A stretch of DNA of 14,431 nt from a bacterium. Its GTDB lineage: Bacteria > Hydrogenedentota > Hydrogenedentia > Hydrogenedentiales > SLHB01. Below, one piece after another: positions 1 through 7,276 of this stretch. Every line of letters begins with the position of its first letter. Positions within the stretch are counted from its first letter, which is position 1. The DNA lies in assembly GCA_024231375.1 (NCBI GenBank), contig JAAEQP010000969.1, positions 1-14,431 on the forward strand. The letters are read 5' to 3'. Under the pieces are notes generated by a model, which was not told the DNA's origin, ran no database searches, and was given only the letters and a program-made list of their open reading frames with translations. A program made the position numbers and the translations under genes.

Positions 1-301
1 CACTAGGAACACTCAACGAAAGAACCCAGAAGATTGAGCCTAGCCGAAAATGGCACACCAAATGAAACCAATAGATGCAAACAACGTCCCCGGTCTAAAA
101 TGTAAACTACGTCCGGTTTGCACCTGAGGGGTCTTCAAACTCCCTGCATTGTGTCCGATTCGTGAACTGGGGAGCACTGAGGGCCCCATCCTGATCCCGC
201 AAGTGATGCGATGATACAAGCAGCGCTGGACGCCACCCTATGCTACAGTGGAGTCGCGTTCCGTGTCCCGCAGCCCGCGTCCCACGATGGGGAGTCGAAC
301 A
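1..301. other. Left-edge non-coding stretch, no gene identified
   Basis: All three forward frames opening at the left edge are closed within about the first 65 bases, and nothing resembling a protein is seen on either strand. The first 150 or so bases look clearly richer in A and T than the rest of the window. The right part is the leader of the secreted protein that starts at 302, with a Shine-Dalgarno GGGGAG at 289-294. I found no convincing promoter, hairpin terminator or RNA gene here. Confidence 0.5.
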
Positions 302-1867
302 ATGCGAACCCTCTTCCTGCTATCCGTGCTTGCTACAACCTTCTGCGCAGGCGCGCAAACCGTGTTCGACGTAGCTCAGGCCCGCACCATGCCGGCTGGG
401 GCGCCCAAGGCCAGCGACGTGATCATGCGCAGCCTGCGTCTTCATCCCCGCAATGCGCAGGACCCCCGCGATACACTGCAAGCTCTTCGCGACTTTCACG
501 TCACCCGCCTCGAGTGGGCCTACATCGACAGTCCCGAATTCATCGCCAAGGTGAAGGCGGAAGGGCGTCTGTTCGGCGGGGCGGCGTCGGCCCCTTCGTA
601 CCTCCACGACAGCAGCGACCCCGGCTGGTTCGAGAAGGTTGTCATCGTGAACCTGGACGGCGACCCCATCATCGCGCCCTGGAAGCGCAACTGGAATCGC
701 ACGCTCTGGGGGTGCATCAACAACCCGGAGCTGGAGCGCGGCTACCTCGCCTATCTGAAACGATACATCGACGCGGGCGCCCAAGTCATGCAGCGAGACG
801 AACCGCGTGCTAATCTGTTGGCCACGCGGTGGGGCGGATGCTTCTGCGATCATTGCATGGCGGGGTTCCGGAATTGGCTGCGCAAGCGATGCAATCGCGA
901 CAAGCTTAAGGAACTCGGCATACAAGACATCAACACCTTCGACTACCGCGATCATCTGCGACAGGCGAACGCCCCGGTCGGCGACGCCTTCAAGAAGTGG
1001 GAGGGAGGCGAACTGAAAGAGAAGTTCGTCCAGTTTCAGGAAGAGGCGTCCATCGCATTTCACCGGCGCATGCGCGCCGCCATCGATACATACGCCGGAC
1101 GCCCCGTGCCCATGTCCGCGAACAACGGCGCTCGCCTCTGGGATGCGACTCAGATGGCCTTCGACTGGGCTTTCGGCGAGCTGAACTATGGTCACACCAC
1201 CGCCGTCCAACTGCACGGCAAATTCAAAGACGCGGCGGGCCACGACCGGATTCAGGTGGTCACCATGCCCAAGGCATCCGACTGGGAGCAGCGCGACGAC
1301 CTCGATCAGCGAACGCGCCAGGCCATCGCCATGACCTACGCGTGCGGCGGGCATTGCATGGTGCCCTGGGATACCTACATGCCCGGCGACAGCCCCCGCT
1401 ATTTCGGGACCCCGGATCAGTATGCCGACCTCTTCGGCTTCATCCGGGCCTGCGCGCCCTATCTCGACGGGTATGAAGAGGCTGCCGTTGTCGGCAAATC
1501 GATTGGCGAGGACCGCTACGGCGATGCGTTGCCGGTAACGATCGCGGTGTCCGAGACGTGCTACGCCGTGGTCCGAGCCCTACCGGGCAAGGCCAATGCG
1601 CCGGCCGTTGTGCATCTAGTCGATTGGGCCGCGTCGTCCGCGCCTCTGGACGCGCAACTCCACGCCGACCAATTCTACCCAGGCAAAGAACTCGACGTGA
1701 CGCTCCTGACGCCGACACCCTACAACAAAGAACAGCACGACACAGCCGAGAAGACGGGCGACTTCACGGGACTTGCTCGGAGAGTGCCGGTGCAGGTGGA
1801 TGATGCCGGGCGATTCAGGGTTCCCGCCCTCGGCCCGTGGGGGATACTGGTCGTACGGCCGCGGTGA
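302..1867 (+). CDS. Secreted putative glycoside hydrolase-like (TIM-barrel type) protein
   Basis: 521 residues. I chose the ATG at 302 over a GTG at 248 because GGGGAG lies 7 bases upstream and the protein then opens with a Sec signal peptide (MRTLFLLSVLATTFCAGA, cleavage near residue 18). The mature part has the look of clan-A glycosidase-like proteins common in Planctomycetota-type genomes. An aromatic-rich N-terminal half contains QRDEP at 164-168, followed by WGGCFCDHC at 177-185, a cysteine cluster seen in some GH42-like and related proteins. FGELNYGH lies at 291-298. E167 and E293 are plausible acid/base and nucleophile positions, by inference only. The last 80 or so residues look like a beta-sandwich tail. 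The substrate is unknown. The small membrane protein gene follows 58 bases later. The assignment to a TIM-barrel glycosidase rests on motif style, not on a confirmed family match. Confidence 0.75.
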   Translation: MRTLFLLSVLATTFCAGAQTVFDVAQARTMPAGAPKASDVIMRSLRLHPRNAQDPRDTLQALRDFHVTRLEWAYIDSPEFIAKVKAEGRLFGGAASAPSYLHDSSDPGWFEKVVIVNLDGDPIIAPWKRNWNRTLWGCINNPELERGYLAYLKRYIDAGAQVMQRDEPRANLLATRWGGCFCDHCMAGFRNWLRKRCNRDKLKELGIQDINTFDYRDHLRQANAPVGDAFKKWEGGELKEKFVQFQEEASIAFHRRMRAAIDTYAGRPVPMSANNGARLWDATQMAFDWAFGELNYGHTTAVQLHGKFKDAAGHDRIQVVTMPKASDWEQRDDLDQRTRQAIAMTYACGGHCMVPWDTYMPGDSPRYFGTPDQYADLFGFIRACAPYLDGYEEAAVVGKSIGEDRYGDALPVTIAVSETCYAVVRALPGKANAPAVVHLVDWAASSAPLDAQLHADQFYPGKELDVTLLTPTPYNKEQHDTAEKTGDFTGLARRVPVQVDDAGRFRVPALGPWGILVVRPR

Positions 1868-1925
1868 AGCGTCCCGGCGACAATCGGGGATGAAGTGCGC
1901 TCGCACGCCAAAGAGGAGATGTGCA

Positions 1926-2495
1926 ATGGGAAGAGCCCGGCTTGTGGTTTGGGTTGCGCTCACGTGCGTTCTGCTGGGAGGCAGTATCGGGGCGCTGACG
2001 AACATGGTGAACGGCGCGGTCAGTCCTTTGTACTTCAAGAACATCATGCGATGGCACGATGTGGAGAACATATGGCGCGCCAGCGTCGCGCAGGGCGTGT
2101 TCGAGGGGCTGATCTACGGCATCCTGTTCGCCGCGGTGTTCGCGACGGTTGTTGGGATCGTCACCAAGGGAGACTGTCCCTACTCGCGGGTGGCGCGGTT
2201 CCTGGGATCCATTTCCCTGGCTATCCTGACCTGCTGGGCGGCGGGCGGAATGGTGGCCATGGGTCTTGCCATGTTGAGTCCCGAGTTCTACCAACGCGCA
2301 TTCATCGGAGTTCCGGAAGACCTCGGGCCCATGCTTAGATACGCCTGGGTCGGCGGGTCGATATGGGGAGGCATGCTCGGCGGTGTGCTGTCGGCGATTC
2401 TAGGCTCAGTAGTATTCCGGAGCAAATGGCGCGAGGAAGCCACGAGCAATGGCGCCAACCCTACTCCCCGTCCAGCACTTGACGAATTTGCCTGA
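1926..2495 (+). CDS. Small four-helix inner-membrane protein, unknown function
   Basis: 189 residues from the ATG at 1926, which has a good Shine-Dalgarno AGAGGAG at 1912-1918, 7 bases upstream. Longer in-frame versions would run back into the previous gene and lack that site. Four hydrophobic segments are visible at about residues 5-28, 57-80, 95-117 and 137-163. All are rich in glycine and alanine (for example GGSIGALTN at 18-26 and GGSIWGGMLGG at 143-153), suggesting tight helix packing. The C-terminal 25 residues are polar and probably cytoplasmic. I do not recognise a named family. The 58-base gap allows co-transcription with the secreted upstream gene. The last 35 bases overlap the convergent kinase gene, so the final 11 codons and the stop are coding on both strands. 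Confidence 0.75.
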   Translation: MGRARLVVWVALTCVLLGGSIGALTNMVNGAVSPLYFKNIMRWHDVENIWRASVAQGVFEGLIYGILFAAVFATVVGIVTKGDCPYSRVARFLGSISLAILTCWAAGGMVAMGLAMLSPEFYQRAFIGVPEDLGPMLRYAWVGGSIWGGMLGGVLSAILGSVVFRSKWREEATSNGANPTPRPALDEFA

Positions 2496-5010
2496 GCAAC
2501 TGGGGGTGGTCATAGGGTTTGGGGATCAGTTCGACATCTTCGTCAAGCACGAAATCGCGATGAAGCGTGGAGGCGCTGTAGCCGCTTGAGAAGAGAAACC
2601 GAATGTGCGGGTACAGCTCACTCAGACGCTCGGACACCTCCCGCCCACCCAGAGCCGGCATGACCACATCCAGCAGGGCCAGCGAGATCTCGTCGCCATG
2701 GGCGCGTGCGACGCGGAGCGCGTCCTCCCCATCTTCCGCATCGAGCACGGTATAGCCCGCGCCCGCCAGCATGCGATGGGCGAGATCGCGAACCATAGCC
2801 TCGTCTTCCGCGAGGAGGATCGTTTCCGTGCCTCCGGGGGGCTCTTCCGCTGACTCCATCGCTTCGTCCGCCTCCGCCTCATCGACCATCGGGAAGTAGA
2901 CCTTGAAGACAGTACCCCTACCCTCTTCGCTGTACACATCGATCATGCCCCCGTGCTGCTTGACGATTCCGTACACGGTGGACAGTCCCAATCCTGTGCC
3001 CTTGCCCTGCTCTTTCGTCGTGAAGAATGGATCGAAGATGCGTTCCTGCGTCTCGCGGTTCATGCCACTCCCGGTGTCTGAGACACTGAACCCCACGGTC
3101 TGCCCCGGCTTGGCCCATGAATGCTTGACACAGTACGCCTCGTCGATCTCAACGCTGAACGTTTCGACGGTGAGCGTGCCGCCCGCGGGCATGGCATCGC
3201 GCGCGTTGACGCACAGGTTCATGATAACCTGTTCGATCTGTCCTTGATCCACGAGGGCCATGCCGCGAAGACGTCCGGGGACGAAGCTGATCCGGATGTG
3301 TTCGCCCAGCACGCGGCCCAGCATCTTGAGCAGGCCGGTAACGACCTCGTTGAGATCCAGGTTCTCGGGACGGATGAGTTGGCGGCGACTGAACGCCAGG
3401 AGTTGGCCCACCAGCCTGCCCGCGCGGTCACCCGCCTCCGCAACTTCCTGGAGCATTGGATACGCACGGTGTTCCTCATCAAGCTCCCGCAGTGCCATGC
3501 CGGTGAACCCGTTGATGGCCTGGAGAAGATTGTTGAAATCATGCGCCACACCGCCGGCGAGTTGTCCGACCGTTTCCATCTTCTGAGCTTGACGCAGCTG
3601 CCCCTCCAACCGCACGTCTTCGGTGATGTCGCGTTGTACGGAGAGGCAGCCTACGTGCCGGCCGTCCTCGTCGTGAATCGGATAGATGGCCCCCTCCACA
3701 TCGAACGCGGATCCGTCCTTGCGGCGATTCACGAATCGGCCCCGGGGCGTGCCGCTGCCTTCGGCGTCGAGAAGGGCCAAATCGTAGAACGATGAAGCCC
3801 CAGCGGGATCGGTTAGGACTTCCAGTTCCCGACCGAGAACCTCGTCGCGCCCATAGCCGGTCGCGTGCTCGAATGCGGGGTTCACATAGGTGATGCGTCC
3901 CTCGGTATCGGCCGCGATCACCAGTTCGTCCACTTGTGTGATGGCCGTGAAGAGGCGAAGGTGTTCCTCGGCGGCCTCGCGTTGCCGTGTCACGTCCCGC
4001 AGCACGATCACGAATCCGGCGTGCCCCACCAGACGCTGATGGACGGGTGAGACCCGGGCCTCGTAGCGACAGAGGGTCCCGGATGCATCCAGACGCGACG
4101 TCTCCATCGCGAGGGGTGAGGCGTCCTCGGTCAGGCAGAGGTCCGGCAGATCCAAACAGTCCGTCAAGGGCTGCCCCTCCAGTTCGCCGGAATTGACGTC
4201 GAACATGGACTGGGCGGCGGGATTCATGTCCAAAACGGTGCCGTCCGCGTCGATGACGAGCACTGCGTCCTGCATGCTCTGGACGACGACGTCGCGGGCC
4301 GGGCGGACGGGCGGATTGAGGAAACCACGCCGGACGCAATTCCATGTGAAGATGGCGCATGTGACGACGAGCATGAAAGGCGTGAAGTCATGGCGCCCGG
4401 CCGGTCCCACGCCAATCTGGAAGAAGATGTTCCCGACGAAGGGAAAGGCGAACGCGTACAGCACCAGCCTCATCTGGTTCCTGTACCGGCGCCCGGTTTG
4501 GCGCGACGCCGCGTAGACCAGGGCCGCGCCTCCCACCACCAGCGCATACGAGTAGGCGGTGTGTATCCAGTACGCCACGCCGACCTTGATCGCGAGTCGT
4601 GGATAGTCGGCCGCCGCATCGAGCGCGACCTCGCGCCACAGCAGCGTGTGCCGCATGCCCGTCAGCACGAGAGAAAACGTCACCATGGGCATGACGCAGA
4701 GCAGAAGCACGTTCCGTGTCCGGACCCAATGGCTTCGTTGAGTGATCTGACACACCATGACAAACCAGGCAACCGGCAGGATGACGATGCCGCCATACCG
4801 GACGCGCATCCAGAAGACCTTCCAGGCGAAGTCCGTGATCCCGTAATCCACCACCTCGCCCGTCAACCACACACCCGTCGCCACCACGAACACCGCAAGC
4901 GGCTTTGCGCCGGGTCTGTTGAACCGAGGCAGAAGCAGGGCAAGGAGAACAACGGTGGGCAGAGGGGCGAAATACCAGTTGGCTGCGATTTGGGCTATCA
5001 ACGAACTCAT
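2461..5010 (-). CDS. Hybrid sensor histidine kinase/response regulator (7TM-PAS-PAS-HisKA-HATPase-REC)
   Basis: 849 residues. Seven hydrophobic segments in about residues 13-225 match the N-terminal 7TM sensor region of some kinases. A PAS domain spans about 238-345 (DAVLVIDADGTVLDMNPAA) and a second about 350-465 (ITYVNPAFEHATGYGRDEVLG). The HisKA H-box is GGVAHDFNNLL with H490 as phospho-acceptor. The ATPase domain has the N-box NARDAM from N602, the G1 box DTGSGM at 645-650 and the G2 box GTGLGL at 671-676. A C-terminal receiver domain (about 729-848) has E735/D736, the phospho-acceptor D781 in LLDVVMP, S808 and K831. All key residues are present, so it should be active; the HDFNN H-box is typical of hybrid kinases with a terminal receiver. 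I use the ATG at 5010. A frame-open extension to a TTG at 5196 adds 62 residues that would precede the first helix and look non-native. The Shine-Dalgarno before 5010 is weak (AAGGA, 14 bases off). A TATACT -10-like hexamer lies on the complement of 5113-5118. No separate output regulator is adjacent. Confidence 0.93.
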   Translation of the reverse strand: MSSLIAQIAANWYFAPLPTVVLLALLLPRFNRPGAKPLAVFVVATGVWLTGEVVDYGITDFAWKVFWMRVRYGGIVILPVAWFVMVCQITQRSHWVRTRNVLLLCVMPMVTFSLVLTGMRHTLLWREVALDAAADYPRLAIKVGVAYWIHTAYSYALVVGGAALVYAASRQTGRRYRNQMRLVLYAFAFPFVGNIFFQIGVGPAGRHDFTPFMLVVTCAIFTWNCVRRGFLNPPVRPARDVVVQSMQDAVLVIDADGTVLDMNPAAQSMFDVNSGELEGQPLTDCLDLPDLCLTEDASPLAMETSRLDASGTLCRYEARVSPVHQRLVGHAGFVIVLRDVTRQREAAEEHLRLFTAITQVDELVIAADTEGRITYVNPAFEHATGYGRDEVLGRELEVLTDPAGASSFYDLALLDAEGSGTPRGRFVNRRKDGSAFDVEGAIYPIHDEDGRHVGCLSVQRDITEDVRLEGQLRQAQKMETVGQLAGGVAHDFNNLLQAINGFTGMALRELDEEHRAYPMLQEVAEAGDRAGRLVGQLLAFSRRQLIRPENLDLNEVVTGLLKMLGRVLGEHIRISFVPGRLRGMALVDQGQIEQVIMNLCVNARDAMPAGGTLTVETFSVEIDEAYCVKHSWAKPGQTVGFSVSDTGSGMNRETQERIFDPFFTTKEQGKGTGLGLSTVYGIVKQHGGMIDVYSEEGRGTVFKVYFPMVDEAEADEAMESAEEPPGGTETILLAEDEAMVRDLAHRMLAGAGYTVLDAEDGEDALRVARAHGDEISLALLDVVMPALGGREVSERLSELYPHIRFLFSSGYSASTLHRDFVLDEDVELIPKPYDHPQLLRQIRQVLDGE

Positions 5011-5189
5011 AGCGTCTATTGATGTCCTTCGGCCGACAGTGACTCCGAGACGACGGGAGGGTGGGCAAGCGATCGTGTCGAAGGCTGTCCGCTTCCCCGT
5101 TGCCTTGGCCGTAGTATACACCCATTGGTATCTTGTTTCTCTGGGCGGGTCGGGGACAGGTACGGACAAGGCCCCGCCGCCATTCGTCA

Positions 5190-5213
5190 TTGCCAAGGCG
5201 ATTGAAATGGCAA
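5190..5213. promoter_or_regulatory. Inverted repeat TTGCCA-N12-TGGCAA between divergent genes
   Basis: TTGCCA at 5190-5195 and its reverse complement TGGCAA at 5208-5213 are separated by 12 bases, 25 bases before the SprT-like start codon and within the intergenic region shared with the divergent kinase. It could be a protein-binding site, but six-base arms are short and could arise by chance. Confidence 0.25.
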
Positions 5214-5237
5214 CGGGGATACGGTTAGGCTTTGGCC

Positions 5238-6098
5238 ATGCCTGAGAAGCGTGCGACCGAACACAATGACCAACTTGAATTCGCGTGGGGACTCGATTCC
5301 CGGGGCGGCACGGCCGTGCCGGATATTCCTGCGCCTTCGGCAGCCCCGAAGCTGGAGCCCGTAGCGTCTCCCGAGCCAGACGACGTTGCGCCCGCGCGGG
5401 CGTGGACAGGCCGGTCGCTGCAGCGGACCCTCTGCCATCTAGCGGGCATGCACGTAGAAGTTCGAATCACAGACAACGTGTCGACGGTCATGTCCATGCG
5501 GCCCTTGAGAGGACTGAGGGGCGGCGTGGCCCTTCGGCTGCATCACATGTTCCTCGACGCGGACCGTCGCATCGTGAAGGCCTTGGCCGTGTGGATGAAG
5601 CAACCGAAGCGGAAGACGTCGGCTGCACTGCTGAACGATTACATCCGCGCCAACGGCCACTTACTGAAGAAGGCCGCCCCCCGCCGCATCTTTGTTCGCG
5701 CCAGGGGCAGGCATTTCGATCTCAAGCGACTCTACGAGGAGGTCAATCGTGATCACTTCGACGGAAAGATGTCTGCCCACATCACGTGGGGCAAGTATCC
5801 CACAAAACGGGCCAAACGGCGGTCCATCCGGTTCGGCAGCTATCATTTTGAGCACAATCTGATCCGGATTCATCCCTATCTCGATCAGGAGTTCGTACCT
5901 GAGTTTTTCGTTCGGTACGTGATTTACCACGAGTTGTTGCACGCCCATCTGGGCGTCAAGGAATCCGCCACGGGACGCCGCATGGCCCACACGGCCGAGT
6001 TTCGGCGGCTGGAACGGGCCTATCCCGGCTACGAGCAGGCCTCCGCGTGGGAGAACGACGCCGCCATCATGAAGAAGATTCTCGGCGCGCGAAAATGA
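5238..6098 (+). CDS. SprT-like zinc metallopeptidase with long N-terminal extension
   Basis: 286 residues from the ATG at 5238; a TTG two codons earlier is possible. The C-terminal 135 or so residues form a SprT-like domain. It begins with the family's RLYEEVNRDHFDGKM-type helix (about 164-178), then a strand containing HITWG at 181-185. The zinc-binding HELLH is at 231-235, with a third likely ligand H251 in MAHTAEFRRLERAYPGY. SprT/SPRTN relatives are metalloproteases, some acting on DNA-protein crosslinks; the role here is not known. The first 155 residues are unusual for the family. They comprise an acidic, proline-rich linker (about 20-55), then a basic region with VEVRITDN at 73-80 and a helical stretch. 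The small membrane protein gene lies 40 bases downstream and may share a transcript. No Shine-Dalgarno of note precedes the start. Confidence 0.85.
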   Translation: MPEKRATEHNDQLEFAWGLDSRGGTAVPDIPAPSAAPKLEPVASPEPDDVAPARAWTGRSLQRTLCHLAGMHVEVRITDNVSTVMSMRPLRGLRGGVALRLHHMFLDADRRIVKALAVWMKQPKRKTSAALLNDYIRANGHLLKKAAPRRIFVRARGRHFDLKRLYEEVNRDHFDGKMSAHITWGKYPTKRAKRRSIRFGSYHFEHNLIRIHPYLDQEFVPEFFVRYVIYHELLHAHLGVKESATGRRMAHTAEFRRLERAYPGYEQASAWENDAAIMKKILGARK

Positions 6099-6138
6099 CG
6101 GACCCGGCAGAGCGGGCCGGTACTGCGGGATAGACCCC

Positions 6139-6663
6139 ATGCGTTCCTTCTGGAGGTCAGTCCGATTTCTGGTGTTGCTGGCGCTCTCGTGCGTCGCCAG
6201 CATGCTCGTGTCCTTCCATGTCATCCGGTACTACGCGGCCACGCCCGTGGAGTCCACCCCGCCCGATTCGGCACGTATCGCGGAAGCAAACGTGTTGCGC
6301 ACGGGATCCAACGGCCTGCTGCGGCTGACTGCGTCCTACATGGAACGGCTGGGCGCGGAAACGGGGGACCCGTCGGACGATTTCCTCGAATGGGTCGACA
6401 AGACGTTCCGGCCCCAGCTCAACGAGTACCGGCGCGGACTCCTGGCGGCCACGTCGGGCGGCGACGAACTCGCTGCCCTGGTGCGCGCCGCCGACCGTGC
6501 CGCGGCCATGGCTTCCCGGCCCGGTGAGATGCAACTCAGGAAACGGGCGGTTGCCGACGTGCTTCGCGTGGCTCAGCTCGCCGAAGAACGAATCGTGGCG
6601 CTCGGCATGGACCGCTATCTGGACGAGCCCCGCGAATCCAGCGATTTCGCGGCCGCGCCCTGA
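6139..6663 (+). CDS. Small membrane-anchored helical protein, unknown function
   Basis: 174 residues. A basic N-terminus (RSFWRSVR) is followed by one hydrophobic segment at about residues 8-30. The remainder is polar, alpha-helical in character, and probably periplasmic or extracytoplasmic. It could be read as an uncleaved signal anchor. No catalytic motif or known family is recognised. It sits 40 bases after the SprT-like gene in the same direction, so co-transcription is plausible. The ribosome-binding site is weak (GCGGGA about 8 bases before the ATG), so the start is less certain. Codon use and GC content resemble the neighbours, which supports it being real. Confidence 0.6.
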   Translation: MRSFWRSVRFLVLLALSCVASMLVSFHVIRYYAATPVESTPPDSARIAEANVLRTGSNGLLRLTASYMERLGAETGDPSDDFLEWVDKTFRPQLNEYRRGLLAATSGGDELAALVRAADRAAAMASRPGEMQLRKRAVADVLRVAQLAEERIVALGMDRYLDEPRESSDFAAAP

Positions 6664-6753
6664 CACTCCTCCCCCTGTCAACCATGGTCCAGCGCCCAGC
6701 CCCCGTCTGTGTCGGAGTCCTCGCGACCCCCTGAGCGTAGGAGCGGAGAACCC

Positions 6754-6793
6754 GGGACTGTACCAAGCGAGCGAAGCGAGACGGGACTGTCCC
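6754..6793. repeat. Interspersed GGGACTGT repeat, copy A
   Basis: This 40-base unit runs GGGACTGTACCAAGCGAG, then CGAAGCGAGAC, then GGGACTGTCCC at 6783-6793. The same ends and core recur at 10523-10569. GGGACTGTCCC is a perfect 5-base palindrome around a single T, and the outer GGGAC and GTCCC can also pair with each other. It lies between the small membrane protein and the PadR promoter. It resembles extragenic palindromic (REP-type) repeats; no transposase gene is present in the window. Confidence 0.75.
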
Positions 6794-6859
6794 AGGCGTT
6801 TTCCGCGGCGCCAACCCTCGATTGTCATGAGTCCAGGCGCTTCCATCGCGAATTATCAC

Positions 6860-6889
6860 TTGACGCGGTATACTGCATTGCGGTATACT
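6860..6889 (+). promoter_or_regulatory. Sigma70-like promoter with tandem GCGGTATACT repeat upstream of padR
   Basis: TTGACG at 6860-6865 and TATACT at 6884-6889 are separated by 18 bases and lie just upstream of the PadR start at 6914. The ten-base word GCGGTATACT occurs twice, at 6865-6874 and 6880-6889, with starts 15 bases apart. The second copy contains the -10 element, and the first fills the spacer. Each contains the palindromic core GTATAC. PadR proteins usually repress their own promoters, so these repeats are good candidates for its operator. That link is inference. Confidence 0.65.
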
Positions 6890-6913
6890 TCCGTTCAGAG
6901 TAGGGAGGTGGAT

Positions 6914-7276
6914 ATGGCCAAGGAAGATTCTCGCGGAAACTGGAAGACCCAGTTGCGGAAAGGGTTTCTGGACCTGTGCATCCTGAACTGCTTGCGGGCG
7001 CGCGAGTTCTACGGATACGACCTGGTCCAGGAACTGAAGCGGCTTGAGGGCGGCGCCATGCGAGAAGGCATCATCTATCCCGTGCTTGCGCGGTTGCAGG
7101 ACGACAGGCTGGTGGTGAGTGAGAAACGGCCCTCCAGCGCCGGACCTCCGCGCAAGTACTACCGGCTCACCAAACAGGGCGAGAAGGTCCTCGACGACAT
7201 GAATGCCCATTGGAAGCAGATGGCATCGGTCATGAACACCCTGATACGCAAGGGGACGGAGAAACGGGATGAGTAG
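6914..7276 (+). CDS. PadR-family transcriptional regulator
   Basis: 120 residues from the ATG at 6914, with a strong Shine-Dalgarno GGGAGGTG at 6903-6910. An in-frame reading from 6497 extends through the upstream gene and intergenic repeat and is not real. The winged-helix PadR signature is clear. RKGFLDLCILNCL (15-27) is followed by FYGYDLVQELKR (32-43), then the recognition region GIIYPVLARLQDD (52-64). The wing carries the typical GPPRKYYRLTKQGEKVL at 77-93. At 120 residues it is a short, subfamily-2-type PadR without a long C-terminal domain. Its stop overlaps the start of the HAAS-type membrane protein gene by 8 bases, the classic PadR-HAAS arrangement in which the partner likely senses the signal. 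It is probably a repressor of its own operon, given the repeats at the promoter. Confidence 0.93.
   Translation: MAKEDSRGNWKTQLRKGFLDLCILNCLRAREFYGYDLVQELKRLEGGAMREGIIYPVLARLQDDRLVVSEKRPSSAGPPRKYYRLTKQGEKVLDDMNAHWKQMASVMNTLIRKGTEKRDE

Noticed and set aside
320..1354. Long open frame on the minus strand inside the secreted glycosidase-like gene
   Set aside because: It is antisense to a gene with a signal peptide and good ribosome-binding site; long antisense frames are expected in high-GC coding sequence, and its protein shows no recognisable domain.
5150..5176. Possible third, reversed copy of the GGGACTGT repeat (GGGGACAGGTACGGACAAGG)
   Set aside because: Only short words agree, and the spacing and palindrome do not, so it is treated as chance similarity.
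5011..5196. N-terminal extension of the kinase to a TTG start at 5196
   Set aside because: It adds 62 residues ahead of the first membrane helix, uses a TTG codon, and would run over the promoter-like hexamer and the inverted repeat of the intergenic region.
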